Part shown: positions 36,553 through 45,109 of the stretch, one piece after another
Layout: every line of letters begins with the position of its first letter
Numbering within the stretch: position 1 is the first letter of the stretch
Source: Natrialbaceae archaeon Tc-Br11_E2g14
GTDB taxonomy: Archaea > Halobacteriota > Halobacteria > Halobacteriales > Natrialbaceae
Length of the DNA stretch: 45,825 bases
NCBI GenBank assembly: GCA_001564275.1
Contig: LKND01000011.1
Span: 1 to 45,825 of the forward strand
Reading direction: 5' to 3'
The notes under the pieces: model-generated
What the model was told of the DNA's origin: nothing
Databases searched by the model: none
The model's input: only the letters and a program-made list of their open reading frames with translations
Program-made: the position numbers and the translations under genes

Positions 36553-39039
36553 ATGGTGTCAGCCGTGCAAACTGACGTCACCCGACGAGGCGTCCTCGCC
36601 GCAACGATTGTGGCGGGCGTCCTGGGTATCTCAATCTCCGAGGCGGGGGACCTGTTCGAGCAATTCGCTCCGCTGTCGGGATCGGCCTGGCGGGCCGCCG
36701 GGCGTGAACGCCCGGATTCCCTCGAGAGTCCACACGGGCCCGCGACGGTCACCATCGACGCCGAGGGCGTCCCCCACGTCGAGGCGGAGGACGAGCGGGG
36801 GGCCTACTACGCCGTGGGCTACCAGCACGGCTACGATCGACTCTTTCAACTCGATTTGCAGCGCCGGCAGATGCGTGGCGAGCTGTCGGCAGTCGTCGGC
36901 GACGTCACCCTCGAGAGCGACGAGTTTCACGCCCGCATGGACTTCCCCGAGGCTGCCCGGTCCACGTGGGAGGGCGTGCGTGAGACCCATCTCGGACCGC
37001 TGGTCGAGGCCTACGCAGAGGGGGTGAACGCGGCTATCGACGATCACCCCCTCCCGCTCGAGTTCGAACTGCTCGAATTCGAGCCGAAGCCCTGGACTCC
37101 CACTGATTGCTTCCTGATGGAAAAGCAGATCACGTGGTCGCTCACGGGAAACTTTCGGGCGCTTCGACGGGCCGTTGCTCGCGACCAGCTCGAGGAGCCG
37201 GTCTTCGAGGGGCTCTTTCCCGAGCGGATGGATCACGACGTCCCGATTCTGCGGATCGATCATGACCACGCCGAACTGCTGGGTGAGGTTCGTGGTGTGG
37301 CTGCCGACGGAGCCGACGGTGACCCGGAGAACGCGAGCGACGGGAACGACTCGAACGAGTCGACCGACGCCAGGTCCGCACTCGCCGACTGGCTCACCTC
37401 GTTCGAATCAACACCCGGCGTCGGCTCGAACAGCTGGGTCGTCTCCGGCGATCACACGGACGCCGGGACCCCCATTCTGGCCAACGACCCCCACCTCGAG
37501 TTGCTGACGCCACCGATCTGGTACGAACAGCGGGTTCGAACCCCCGAGACCGACGTTCGTGGCGTCACCTTCCCCGGTGTCCCCTTCGTGATCATCGGTG
37601 CCAACCAGACCACGGCGTGGGGCGTCACTAACGTGGGGGCGGACGTGCTGGACTGCTACACCTACGAGTTCGACGACGAGGATCGGTATCGGTATCGCGA
37701 AGAGTGGCGAGAGCTCGAGACCGAGGCGCACGAAATCGAGGTTTCCGGTGGCGAGAACCGAACGATAACCAGACGCCGGACCGTTCACGGCCCGTTACTC
37801 GAGCGGGAGGACGAACGGGTCGGGGTCGCGTGGACGGGATTGACCGCCACGCGGACGATCCAGGCCGTCTACGACCTCGGACGTGCCGAGGGCGTCGAGG
37901 CGGCCGTCGAGGCGACCCGGCAGTTCGATGCCCCGACGCAGAACCTGGTGGTTGCGGACGCCGACGGCGGGACGGCCTACGTCGTCACGGGACGGATTCC
38001 GATTCGGCGGATCGACGGCGAGGTCGTCGATGGGAATCGACTGTTCGACGGCTCTGCTGGGGAGGGTGAGTGGGATGGCTACACTCCCTATGGCGATTCC
38101 GACTGGTCCGGATTCGTCCCTTTCGAGGAGAAACCCCACGCCCTGAACCCGGACGTCCTCGCAACGGCGAACCAGCGCGTGGCCGATGACCCCGACCACT
38201 ATTTGGGTGTCGCCTACGCCGAGCCGTATCGGGGCCAACGCATATACGACGTCCTCGACGACACGCTCGAGGGGACGACGGCCGGTGACACCGACCTGGA
38301 GTTTCACCGCGTCCTACAGACCGACACCCGTGACGAGCGAGCCGATCACCTGTTGGCGACCCTGCTCGAGGCGGTCGACCAGTCGGAGGCGGCCCACGAG
38401 GGTCGTGAGTCACTCGAGGACGCCGTCGAGACCCTCTCGTCGTGGTCCCAGCACATGGATCGAGACGAACCGGGGGCGTTGCTCTTTGCCCGCTGGCTCG
38501 AGCACTACCGCGAATGGGTGCTCGAGCCACTCTTCGAGGGGACCTCTCTCGACGAATCGTACGCACCGAACGACTGGATCGTGGCGGAACTCGAGCCCGG
38601 CAGTCCCGTGTTCGAGGCCCACGAGCGAAGCCGTGCGGAGCTGATGGTCGAAGCGCTCAGGGACACCCTCGAGGAACGCGATGCCGAAGGATGGGACGGC
38701 TACGGCGACTGGAACACCACCAGCCCGATCAGCCACCCCTTCGGGGCCGAGGCGCCGTTCCTGAATTACGAGTCGCGTGCAGCCGACGGTTCCCGTGCAA
38801 CCGTCAACAACTACCGAGTCGAGTCCGCGGTGGGGGCGAGTTGGCGGATGGTGTCCCAGCCAGGAGGCGAGGCCTGGGGTATCGTTCCCGGGGGCAATAG
38901 TGGCGATTACTTCGACGAGCAATACGATACCCAGTTCGGCCGCTGGGTCGATGGCGAGTACAAGCCGATGCCCCTCGAGACGCCTGCCCCAGTCGATGCG
39001 TTCCACGTCGTCACGTTCACGGAGGTCGACGATGCCTGA
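36553..39039 (+). CDS. Penicillin-acylase-family Ntn hydrolase
   Basis: An 828-residue precursor of the penicillin G acylase superfamily, which self-cleaves to two chains and hydrolyses amides such as acyl-homoserine lactones or N-acyl amino acids. The N-terminus (TRRGVLAATIVAGVLGISIS) looks like a Tat or membrane anchor. The first chain has VPHVEAEDERGAYYAVGYQH and RLFQLDLQRRQMRGELSAV. The cleavage site and nucleophile are GSNSWVVSGDHT near residue 290, followed by ANDPHLEL and IGANQTTAWGVTNVGAD. The C-terminal part ends PGGNSGDYFDEQYDTQFGRW. The substrate is not known. The ATG at 36553 or GTG at 36565 may be used. Its stop overlaps the next gene by 8 bp. Confidence 0.93.
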   Translation: MVSAVQTDVTRRGVLAATIVAGVLGISISEAGDLFEQFAPLSGSAWRAAGRERPDSLESPHGPATVTIDAEGVPHVEAEDERGAYYAVGYQHGYDRLFQLDLQRRQMRGELSAVVGDVTLESDEFHARMDFPEAARSTWEGVRETHLGPLVEAYAEGVNAAIDDHPLPLEFELLEFEPKPWTPTDCFLMEKQITWSLTGNFRALRRAVARDQLEEPVFEGLFPERMDHDVPILRIDHDHAELLGEVRGVAADGADGDPENASDGNDSNESTDARSALADWLTSFESTPGVGSNSWVVSGDHTDAGTPILANDPHLELLTPPIWYEQRVRTPETDVRGVTFPGVPFVIIGANQTTAWGVTNVGADVLDCYTYEFDDEDRYRYREEWRELETEAHEIEVSGGENRTITRRRTVHGPLLEREDERVGVAWTGLTATRTIQAVYDLGRAEGVEAAVEATRQFDAPTQNLVVADADGGTAYVVTGRIPIRRIDGEVVDGNRLFDGSAGEGEWDGYTPYGDSDWSGFVPFEEKPHALNPDVLATANQRVADDPDHYLGVAYAEPYRGQRIYDVLDDTLEGTTAGDTDLEFHRVLQTDTRDERADHLLATLLEAVDQSEAAHEGRESLEDAVETLSSWSQHMDRDEPGALLFARWLEHYREWVLEPLFEGTSLDESYAPNDWIVAELEPGSPVFEAHERSRAELMVEALRDTLEERDAEGWDGYGDWNTTSPISHPFGAEAPFLNYESRAADGSRATVNNYRVESAVGASWRMVSQPGGEAWGIVPGGNSGDYFDEQYDTQFGRWVDGEYKPMPLETPAPVDAFHVVTFTEVDDA

Positions 39040-39544
39040 GGACGACGGGGGCTCCGCGTCCACTGGGTCCGGAACGCAGGACGGGGACGGAGTCACCGAG
39101 CCGAGGACGCAAGATGGGAGCGAGGCCACCGAGTCGGGGACACAGACCGAAAATGGAGTCACCGACGGAGGGACCGCTGGCGACGGGGCCGGAACCGATG
39201 AGGTCGAGCAACTGCCAGTCGAACCGACACTCGCGCGAGTGCGGACCACTCGACGACTGCAGGCGGTCGGATTCGCCGTCGCCATCACGGTCGGCCTCGC
39301 AGCCAGCACCCTCCACTGGGTTGGGCTCGTGTTCGGCGGGATGGTTGTCGGACTGGTCGCTCGAACGCTTCCGCGGGCACTCGTCGCCGCTGCCGGCTTC
39401 GGACTCTTCGTGCTGGGTGCCTTCGCGTTCAGTCTGGGCGGGTCGATCCAGCCGGTGGTCGAGATGGCGCCCGTCACCTATTTGCTGATCGCCAGCGCGT
39501 TCGGGTTGCCGATGCTCGGGGCGCTCGCCCGGGGTATCGTCTAG
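39032..39544 (+). CDS. Small membrane protein coupled to the acylase gene
   Basis: A 170-residue protein. The first 75 residues are acidic, Gly/Thr/Ser-rich and disordered (GSGTQDGDGVTEPRTQDGSE). Then come a charged linker and four hydrophobic helices: LQAVGFAVAITVGLAAST, LVFGGMVVGLVARTL, ALVAAAGFGLFVLGAFAFSL and PVTYLLIASAFGLPMLGALA. No family is recognised. Its ATG lies inside the end of the acylase gene (ATGCCTGA), and GGAGGT sits at a good distance as ribosome binding site, so it is co-translated. It may anchor or assist the acylase. Confidence 0.8.
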   Translation: MPEDDGGSASTGSGTQDGDGVTEPRTQDGSEATESGTQTENGVTDGGTAGDGAGTDEVEQLPVEPTLARVRTTRRLQAVGFAVAITVGLAASTLHWVGLVFGGMVVGLVARTLPRALVAAAGFGLFVLGAFAFSLGGSIQPVVEMAPVTYLLIASAFGLPMLGALARGIV

Positions 39545-39585
39545 TCAGTTCGCTGGGTTTCGGGACTCGAGGCCTCCCTCGACGC

Positions 39586-39607
39586 AAAAAAAAGACCGAC
39601 GGTGGTC
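39586..39607 (-). terminator. Hairpin plus T8 for the acidic-repeat protein gene
   Basis: Read on the minus strand, GGACCACCGTCGGTC can fold (GACC with GGTC) and is followed at once by eight T. It lies just after the stop of the 39612-41147 gene, between convergent genes. Confidence 0.6.
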
Positions 39608-39611
39608 CGTG

Positions 39612-41147
39612 TTAGAAGAAGCCGAGCACGTTCAGTGCCGCGATCGGCGCGATCGCTGGGGCCTCTTCGTCGTCGTTGTCGTCGTCGCCAACGTCCTCGT
39701 CATCCGCTTCGTCGTCCATCTCTTCATCGTCGGCTTCTTCATCGTCGACGTCCTCGTCATCGACTGCGTCGTCGTCCATGTCATCGTCATCGGCTTCCTC
39801 GAGCAGTTCGATGAACGCCACGTCGCCGAATGCGTCGGTGAGGATCATGTGGACGTACTCACCGGCGGGGACATCGGTCGTGTCGATTTCGAACTCGACC
39901 GTGTCGCTTTCATCGCCCTCGAGTGTCACTTCCTGTGACTCGACGAGGTCACCCTGGAGTCTGAATTCGACGTCCTGGGTTGCCTCCTCCTCGTTCGGGT
40001 TGGTGATGGTGGCGTTCACGAGGATGGTGTCACCAACGGTGGCCGTCTCTGGTGCCTGCAGGTCCTCGATGGTGAACGACTCGAGGTCGGCTACTTCTTC
40101 GTCATCGATTTCCTCGTCGTCTACTTCTTCGTCGTCGACCTCTTCGTCATCGATTTCTTCGTCGTCGACCTCTTCGTCGTCTACTTCTTCGTCATCGATT
40201 TCCTCGTCGTCTACTTCTTCGTCGTCGACCTCTTCGTCGTCGATCTCTTCGTCATCGATTTCCTCGTCGTCTACTTCTTCGTCGTCGATCTCTTCGTCAT
40301 CGATTTCCTCGTCGTCTACTTCTTCGTCGTCGACCTCTTCGTCATCGATTTCTTCGTCATCGATTTCTTCATCGTCGACCTCTTCATCGTCGACCTCTTC
40401 ATCGTCGACCTCTTCCATGATCTCGTCGAGGTCCTCGAGATCAACGTCCTCGCCGATGACGAAGACGGTAACGTTCGCGTTCTCGATCGTCAGATCCTCG
40501 ATGGTCAACTGTTCGATCGTGACGGTCACGTCTCCAGGTCCGGCAACTGGGACACCCTCGACGACAGCGTCGTGGTCAGGGTCCATGACGACCGGGTCCT
40601 CTTCAGGATCCTCCTCAGGAACGTCCTCCTCGGGATCCTCTTCAGGAGCGTCTTCGACGGTCACCAGTGCATCGTCCGTCACCGGCTCACCGTCTTCGGT
40701 CACGTACGGGCCATCCTCTTCACCCTCCGTCTCGACGAAATCGTACTCCTGGTTGTCGTTGGTGTCGAGGTGTGGCATCGCGATCAGCGTGTCATCCTCC
40801 TCGAGGGGCTCGTCGAATTCGACCTCGACGTCCTCGTGGGTGCCGGCCTCGAGGTACTCGGAGACGCCGATGACGCTCTCTATTACCGCGCCCTCGAGGA
40901 GGCTGCTATCGTGGATGGTCACGAAGCCGCCCTCGTCCATCGTGACTTCATCCACGACGACACTCGTGCCGTCTGTTTCCTGTTCACTGAACGTTACGGA
41001 GGCAGCTGGCTCGCCCGGTGCCGCCTCGTCGTCTTGTTGTGATACGCTCGCCATATCTGCCGGTGCCGCGCCGGCCACCATCGCAAACCCACTGAGGGTC
41101 ATCGCGATGGCGACGAGTAGTACCACTGCTGTATTCGATTTGCTCAT
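39612..41147 (-). CDS. Secreted acidic repeat protein with DUF7282-like domain
   Basis: A 511-residue exported protein. Signal peptide: NTAVVLLVAIAMTLSGFAMV, with a likely cut after VAGAAPA. A DUF7282-like domain follows (about 45-150: VTMDEGGFVTIHDSSLLEGA and AMPHLDTNDNQEYDFVETEG). A Pro/Glu linker and a second beta domain (VTVTIEQLTIEDLTIENANV) precede 21 tandem VDDEE/IDDEE units (about residues 247-351). Next comes a CARDB-like domain (TVGDTILVNATITNPNEEEA), then an Asp-rich tail and a short hydrophobic end APIAALNVLGFF. It probably sits in or on the S-layer or is released; the repeat may bind cations (inference). A TATA-like TTTATGCT lies about 45 bp upstream. Confidence 0.9.
   Translation of the reverse strand: MSKSNTAVVLLVAIAMTLSGFAMVAGAAPADMASVSQQDDEAAPGEPAASVTFSEQETDGTSVVVDEVTMDEGGFVTIHDSSLLEGAVIESVIGVSEYLEAGTHEDVEVEFDEPLEEDDTLIAMPHLDTNDNQEYDFVETEGEEDGPYVTEDGEPVTDDALVTVEDAPEEDPEEDVPEEDPEEDPVVMDPDHDAVVEGVPVAGPGDVTVTIEQLTIEDLTIENANVTVFVIGEDVDLEDLDEIMEEVDDEEVDDEEVDDEEIDDEEIDDEEVDDEEVDDEEIDDEEIDDEEVDDEEIDDEEIDDEEVDDEEVDDEEIDDEEVDDEEVDDEEIDDEEVDDEEVDDEEIDDEEVADLESFTIEDLQAPETATVGDTILVNATITNPNEEEATQDVEFRLQGDLVESQEVTLEGDESDTVEFEIDTTDVPAGEYVHMILTDAFGDVAFIELLEEADDDDMDDDAVDDEDVDDEEADDEEMDDEADDEDVGDDDNDDEEAPAIAPIAALNVLGFF
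40095..40409 (-). repeat. 21 x 15-bp coding repeat (VDDEE/IDDEE)
   Basis: A perfect-length array of 21 pentapeptide codon units inside the secreted acidic protein gene. Only the first residue changes (Val or Ile), with synonymous changes such as GTC/GTA and GAA/GAG. V and I units form higher-order runs, suggesting unequal crossing-over or slippage. Confidence 0.95.
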
Positions 41148-41341
41148 GTCTATCGTGCCTGAAAGGCATTGGTAGGTTGGAGATATCGAGCATAAACTGC
41201 CCCAACGCTTTCGGTCGGTAAGCCACTCCTGTCGACCGTTTCAATTCGTAGGCAGACGCGAATTCACCGGAAACCAGCAATTGTGAGCTCGTTACAATTC
41301 GTTACTGGCGTGAATCCGTCGTTGACCTCGGCGACACGAGT

Positions 41342-41848
41342 TTAATGAACTTCCTGAGATTGCTCCGGCGATTGGGAAACTTGCGGCTCGTGCCCCCGAA
41401 GACAGACCAGATTTTCACGCCCGAGTCGCAACTTCGTGATCTCGTCGTCCTCCTCGAGGTCCGCGAGCAGCCGGCTCACCTTGGCTTTCGACCAGTCGAC
41501 GGAGTCGACGATGGCCGACTGTCGCATGCGGCCACCGTTCTCCTGAAGCATCGCATACACACGGTCGCGATCCGAGAGGACGGACTCGGATTGGGACGAC
41601 CGATCGGGAGTCGTCGGCCGGTTGCTCGGTCGTCGTCCGATCCAGAGGACCGTTCCGAGGAGCATCAACAGGACGATCGCCAGCAAAGCGACCACGTGCG
41701 TCTCGGTGGCCCCGGGGCTCCCCTGTAGGATTGGACGGGATGTGAGAAGTTGTTCCCCTGGGCCATCTAGTGCACGTTCGTTGTGTTGCGTGAGGATGCC
41801 CTCGACCGCGAGAGGGAGTTGGGATAGGTGTGTGAGTGAGTGGAGCAT
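41342..41848 (-). CDS. Membrane-anchored winged-helix protein
   Basis: A 168-residue protein. About 50 polar residues come first (MLHSLTHLSQLPLAVEGILT), then one strong membrane helix THVVALLAIVLLMLLGTVLW, a basic Ser/Pro linker, and a C-terminal winged helix: SDRDRVYAMLQENGGRMRQS, SVDWSKAKVSRLLADLEEDD and the wing KLRLGRENLVCLRG. The DNA-binding domain faces the cytoplasm. Haloarchaea encode many such one-helix HTH proteins (DUF7343-like domains), proposed to signal from the cell surface. The extracellular part is unusually short. It may respond to or control the adjacent secreted protein; that is inference from position only. Confidence 0.83.
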   Translation of the reverse strand: MLHSLTHLSQLPLAVEGILTQHNERALDGPGEQLLTSRPILQGSPGATETHVVALLAIVLLMLLGTVLWIGRRPSNRPTTPDRSSQSESVLSDRDRVYAMLQENGGRMRQSAIVDSVDWSKAKVSRLLADLEEDDEITKLRLGRENLVCLRGHEPQVSQSPEQSQEVH

Positions 41849-42327
41849 GCGAACGAACCTGGGATTGCCGTTGAGGTGGCTGCTTGTCGGCGCTGGGGCG
41901 GTACGTCAATATCAAACACCGTGTGTGGACTAAGTATTTTTCATAACAAATACTGTGATAGCAACTGCGGTGACGGTTCTCGTCGCTGACTGGACCCATA
42001 CGCCCGATCTGTCCACCCGAGATGGCCGCCAGGTACCTCCATTGGGGTGCCATCCACCCCAATAGCCGACCATCTATCCCCTTCTGTCTGGCCCCGCCGC
42101 TTGATGCTCCGTGATCACGTCCAGCCAGGCAGTTCCGACCGGGTGGTTCCCACGAGCGTGCTCGCGTCTCGAACCTCGTACACCAGCGGTCACTTCGTGG
42201 CTCAGCTGCGAGTAGGGACGGACTACAGCCCCGAGCCAGATCCAAACGATGGGTTGGGTCACAGACCAACCCGCGGCTCACGTTCAACTGACGGGGTAAT
42301 ATCGGCTGTTCAGACTGTGCTGTAAGC
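41849..42327. other. Gap with AT-rich promoter and a perfect hairpin
   Basis: 479 bp without a supported gene. AGTATTT (41933-41939) and AAATACT (41948-41954) form an AT-rich inverted repeat upstream of the winged-helix gene. ATTGGGGTG-CCATC-CACCCCAAT (42041-42063) is a perfect 9-bp stem with a 5-nt loop and no T-run. Open frames here have no recognisable product. Confidence 0.45.
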
Positions 42328-42448
42328 TATAGTAGCCAGTGAAACGATTTACACACTCACAAAGCGAGTCGGCGCACAACCGGTCTATCACCGGTTCTGA
42401 GCAGCGGTATCGTGAGGGTGTGTGCAATGACGTTCAGTAACTACTATC
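42328..42448. mobile_element. Palindromic MITE, copy C (about 121 bp)
   Basis: The left arm is TATAGTAGCCAGTGAAACGA then TTTACACACTC. The complement of the right end is GATAGTAGTTACTGAACGTC then ATTGCACACACCCTCACG. It has the same orientation as copy A but is longer, with the inner ACCGGTCTATCACCGGT core. It lies 22 bp beyond the 3' end of the epimerase gene. Confidence 0.8.
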
Positions 42449-42470
42449 GGTCGACCGCGCTCGAGGCTGC

Positions 42471-43442
42471 TCACCCCTCGTCTTCGACCACCTGTTCGCC
42501 GATCATAGCGTCAATGACGTCGCCCGTTGCAGGTTCCACCAGCGTCTCGAGCCCACGCTCGAGGTCGACCGCTGACTCGAAACCGATCTCCGTCCGTGCG
42601 CGCGACGTCTCGGCACAACTGTGGCGGATGTCACCGGGTCGCGGATCGGTGTGGACGATTGGGACGTTGCGGCCGACTATCCTACGAATACGCTCGGCGA
42701 GCGAGCGTATCGAGGTTTCCCGTCCGGTCCCGACGTTGAACGCCGACCCCGTCGTCTCCGTGACTCCGGCACGCAGGTTTGCTCGCACGACGTCAGCGAC
42801 GTGCACGAAGTCCCTGGTTTGCTCCCCATCTCCCTCGACGGTGATCGGCTCCCCAGCCCGGGCCTGTTCTAGGAACGTCGAGATGACCCCGCTGTAGGGG
42901 CCCTGCTGGCGGGGCCCGTAGATGTTGAAATACCTGAGGCAAACGGTATCGAGGCCGTAGAGGTCGTGATAGCGACGGGCGTAGGCGTCCCCAGTGAGCT
43001 TTTGTATACCGTACGGTGACGGGGGGTCACCAGTGGCGGACTCGGGGATGGGAACCGACTCGGGATCGCCATACACCGCGGCACTTGAGGCCAAGACGAC
43101 TCGAGCGTCCTCGATGCGAGCCTGCTCGAGTACGTCGAGTGTGGCCCCGAGATTGATCGCGTTGGTTCGACGGGGCGCAGCCACGCTCTCGGTGACGCTG
43201 ACGACGGCACCCTGGTGATAGATGAGGTCGACGCCGCGGGCGCCCCGCTGGATCGCCAGTGGGTCCCTGAGATCACCCTCGACCACCGTAACCCCAGCCG
43301 GAAGGTGCTCCCGGGAGCCACTCGAGAAGTTGTCGAGGACGCGAACGTCGTTGTGTGGGGCGAGCGCGTCGACGAGGTGGCTGCCGACGAAGCCGGCCCC
43401 GCCGGTCACCAGGATCGACTGGTCGGCAATCGGGAACTTCAT
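42471..43442 (-). CDS. NAD-dependent epimerase/dehydratase, GalE-like
   Basis: A 323-residue extended short-chain dehydrogenase acting on a nucleotide sugar. The NAD-binding motif is ILVTGGAGFVGSHLVDAL, with DNFSSG for the adenine ribose and YHQGAVVSVTESV. The catalytic triad shows SSAAVYGDP and SPYGIQKLTGD (Tyr-x3-Lys). RYFNIYGPRQQGPYSGVIST and DFVHVADVVRANL bind the sugar nucleotide. It is probably a UDP-glucose/UDP-glucuronate 4-epimerase for surface-polymer or glycoprotein sugars; the exact substrate cannot be told. Start ATG fits the family. It stands alone, divergent from the amidohydrolase, with MITE copy C at its 3' side. Confidence 0.92.
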   Translation of the reverse strand: MKFPIADQSILVTGGAGFVGSHLVDALAPHNDVRVLDNFSSGSREHLPAGVTVVEGDLRDPLAIQRGARGVDLIYHQGAVVSVTESVAAPRRTNAINLGATLDVLEQARIEDARVVLASSAAVYGDPESVPIPESATGDPPSPYGIQKLTGDAYARRYHDLYGLDTVCLRYFNIYGPRQQGPYSGVISTFLEQARAGEPITVEGDGEQTRDFVHVADVVRANLRAGVTETTGSAFNVGTGRETSIRSLAERIRRIVGRNVPIVHTDPRPGDIRHSCAETSRARTEIGFESAVDLERGLETLVEPATGDVIDAMIGEQVVEDEG

Positions 43443-43595
43443 CGAGCGGGACCACCCGCGGTCGCCGGTTTAGTATGGGTCTCGTACCGACCCGTAGTCG
43501 ATGCCTACAGGCTCGAAACTCCTCGCGCGGCCACCAGATGAGGCGTGTCCCCCGCCAACAGAAGCTATATGCGCCCCCGTTCGGAACTGCCGGCA

Positions 43596-44957
43596 ATGAC
43601 TGTCGATCTCGTGGTCACGAACGGTACCGTCGTCACGCCGGCCGGACGCTCCCCGGACACCGGCGTGGCTGTCGATGATGGCACCATCGTCGCCGTTGGC
43701 CGCACCGACAACTTGCCAGCCGCCGACCGAACCGTCGACGCCGAGGGAAACGTCGTCGTCCCGGGAATCGTCGACTGCCACATCCACAACCGCGAACCGG
43801 GACTCGAGTACAAAGAGGACTGGGAGAGTGCCACCAGGGCTGCCGCAGCCGGTGGGGTCACGACGGTGGTCGGCATGCCCAACACCGATCCGATCATCGA
43901 CCGGCCCGATCACCTCGAGTGCAAGTTCGAGCGTGGCGAGGCGTCGGCACACGTCGACTTCCAGAGCTACGTCGTCGTCACCTCCGAGAACCTTGATCTG
44001 ATCCCGGCCCTCGACGAGGCCGGTGCACTCGGGTACAAGATCTTCCTCGGCTCCACGGTCGGAGACGTCCCGCCACCCTCGGACGGCGAAATCCTCGAGG
44101 CCATGGAAAGGATCCGGGAAACGGGAAAACGACTGGGGTTCCACGAAGAAAACGGGGAGATCGTCGACTTCTACACCGAACAGTTCCAGGCCGAGGGTCG
44201 GAACGAACCGATCGACTTCGCCCACTCGCGGCCGGTGATCGCCGAACGGGAAGCCGTCGAGCGCATGATCACCTTCGCGGCGGAAACCGGGGTCAAGATT
44301 CACATGTATCACGTCTCCTCTGGCGATGCCGCCGAGGCCGTCGCCCGCGGGAAAGAACGGGACGTGGCGGTGACCGCCGAAACCTGTCCACACTACCTCT
44401 GGTTCACCGAGGACGTCCTCCGCGAGAAGGGCAACGTCGCGCGCATCCAGCCACCGATTCGCGACGCCGGCCAGCAAGCCCGCCTCTGGACGTCGCTCCA
44501 GACGGGGGCCATCGACTGCATCGCCACCGATCACGCCCCGCACACCGCCGAAGAAAAGCTGGTCGACGACCCCTTCGGCAACACCTGGGACGCCATCTCC
44601 GGATTCGTGGGCCTCGAGACCGAAATCCCGGCCCTCCTGACATTCGTCGACGAGGGCCGACTCACGCTCGAGGAGTGGGTCCACCACCACGCCACACGCC
44701 CGGCGGAGGTCTGGGATATGTATCCGAAGAAGGGGTCCCTCCAGGTGGGAACCGACGCCGACATCACCATCGTCGATCCCGACCGCACGTGGACGCTCGA
44801 GGATGCCACCACCCTCCACTCGAAAAGCTGCGTGACGCCATTCGAGGGCGAGACGTTCACCGGCAAGGCCGTGACGACAATCGTTCGCGGGGAAGTCGTC
44901 TACGAGGACGGCAAGGTCGTCGGCGAATCGGGATACGGTACCCGCGTCGACGTCTGA
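43596..44957 (+). CDS. Dihydroorotase/hydantoinase-family cyclic amidohydrolase
   Basis: A 453-residue metal-dependent amidohydrolase. Metal ligands appear in GIVDCHIHNREPGLEYKEDW (His62, His64). The carboxylated lysine is in GYKIFLGSTVGD (Lys148), further His in HSRP and HMYHVSSGDAAEA, and the catalytic Asp in CIATDHAPHT. The region CPHYLWFTEDVLREKG and the final strand-rich DADITIVDPDRTW are typical. It hydrolyses a cyclic amide: dihydroorotate (pyrimidine synthesis), allantoin or a hydantoin are options. The GSTVGDVPPPSDG loop resembles the allantoinase/hydantoinase side. The start ATG is preceded by TATA-like GCTATATG about 29 bp upstream. Confidence 0.9.
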   Translation: MTVDLVVTNGTVVTPAGRSPDTGVAVDDGTIVAVGRTDNLPAADRTVDAEGNVVVPGIVDCHIHNREPGLEYKEDWESATRAAAAGGVTTVVGMPNTDPIIDRPDHLECKFERGEASAHVDFQSYVVVTSENLDLIPALDEAGALGYKIFLGSTVGDVPPPSDGEILEAMERIRETGKRLGFHEENGEIVDFYTEQFQAEGRNEPIDFAHSRPVIAEREAVERMITFAAETGVKIHMYHVSSGDAAEAVARGKERDVAVTAETCPHYLWFTEDVLREKGNVARIQPPIRDAGQQARLWTSLQTGAIDCIATDHAPHTAEEKLVDDPFGNTWDAISGFVGLETEIPALLTFVDEGRLTLEEWVHHHATRPAEVWDMYPKKGSLQVGTDADITIVDPDRTWTLEDATTLHSKSCVTPFEGETFTGKAVTTIVRGEVVYEDGKVVGESGYGTRVDV

Positions 44958-45109
44958 GTGGGATTCCGGTGACTCGGTACAGTGATTGCCGACCCGGTAC
45001 GCGCAATTCTCGGTACCACGGGACAGAAAACCGGTTCAGGCATCATCGGCAGTTCTGTCCGGACATTCGGAAACGCCTATATGCTCGTACCCCAGACTAC
45101 CGAGGACGC

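Noticed and set aside
39676-41175. A 499-aa open frame on the plus strand, extremely rich in Ser and Thr
   Set aside because: It is the exact antisense of the acidic repeat gene; SSSS/TSSS runs arise from the complement of Asp/Glu codons, and it lacks a signal of its own.
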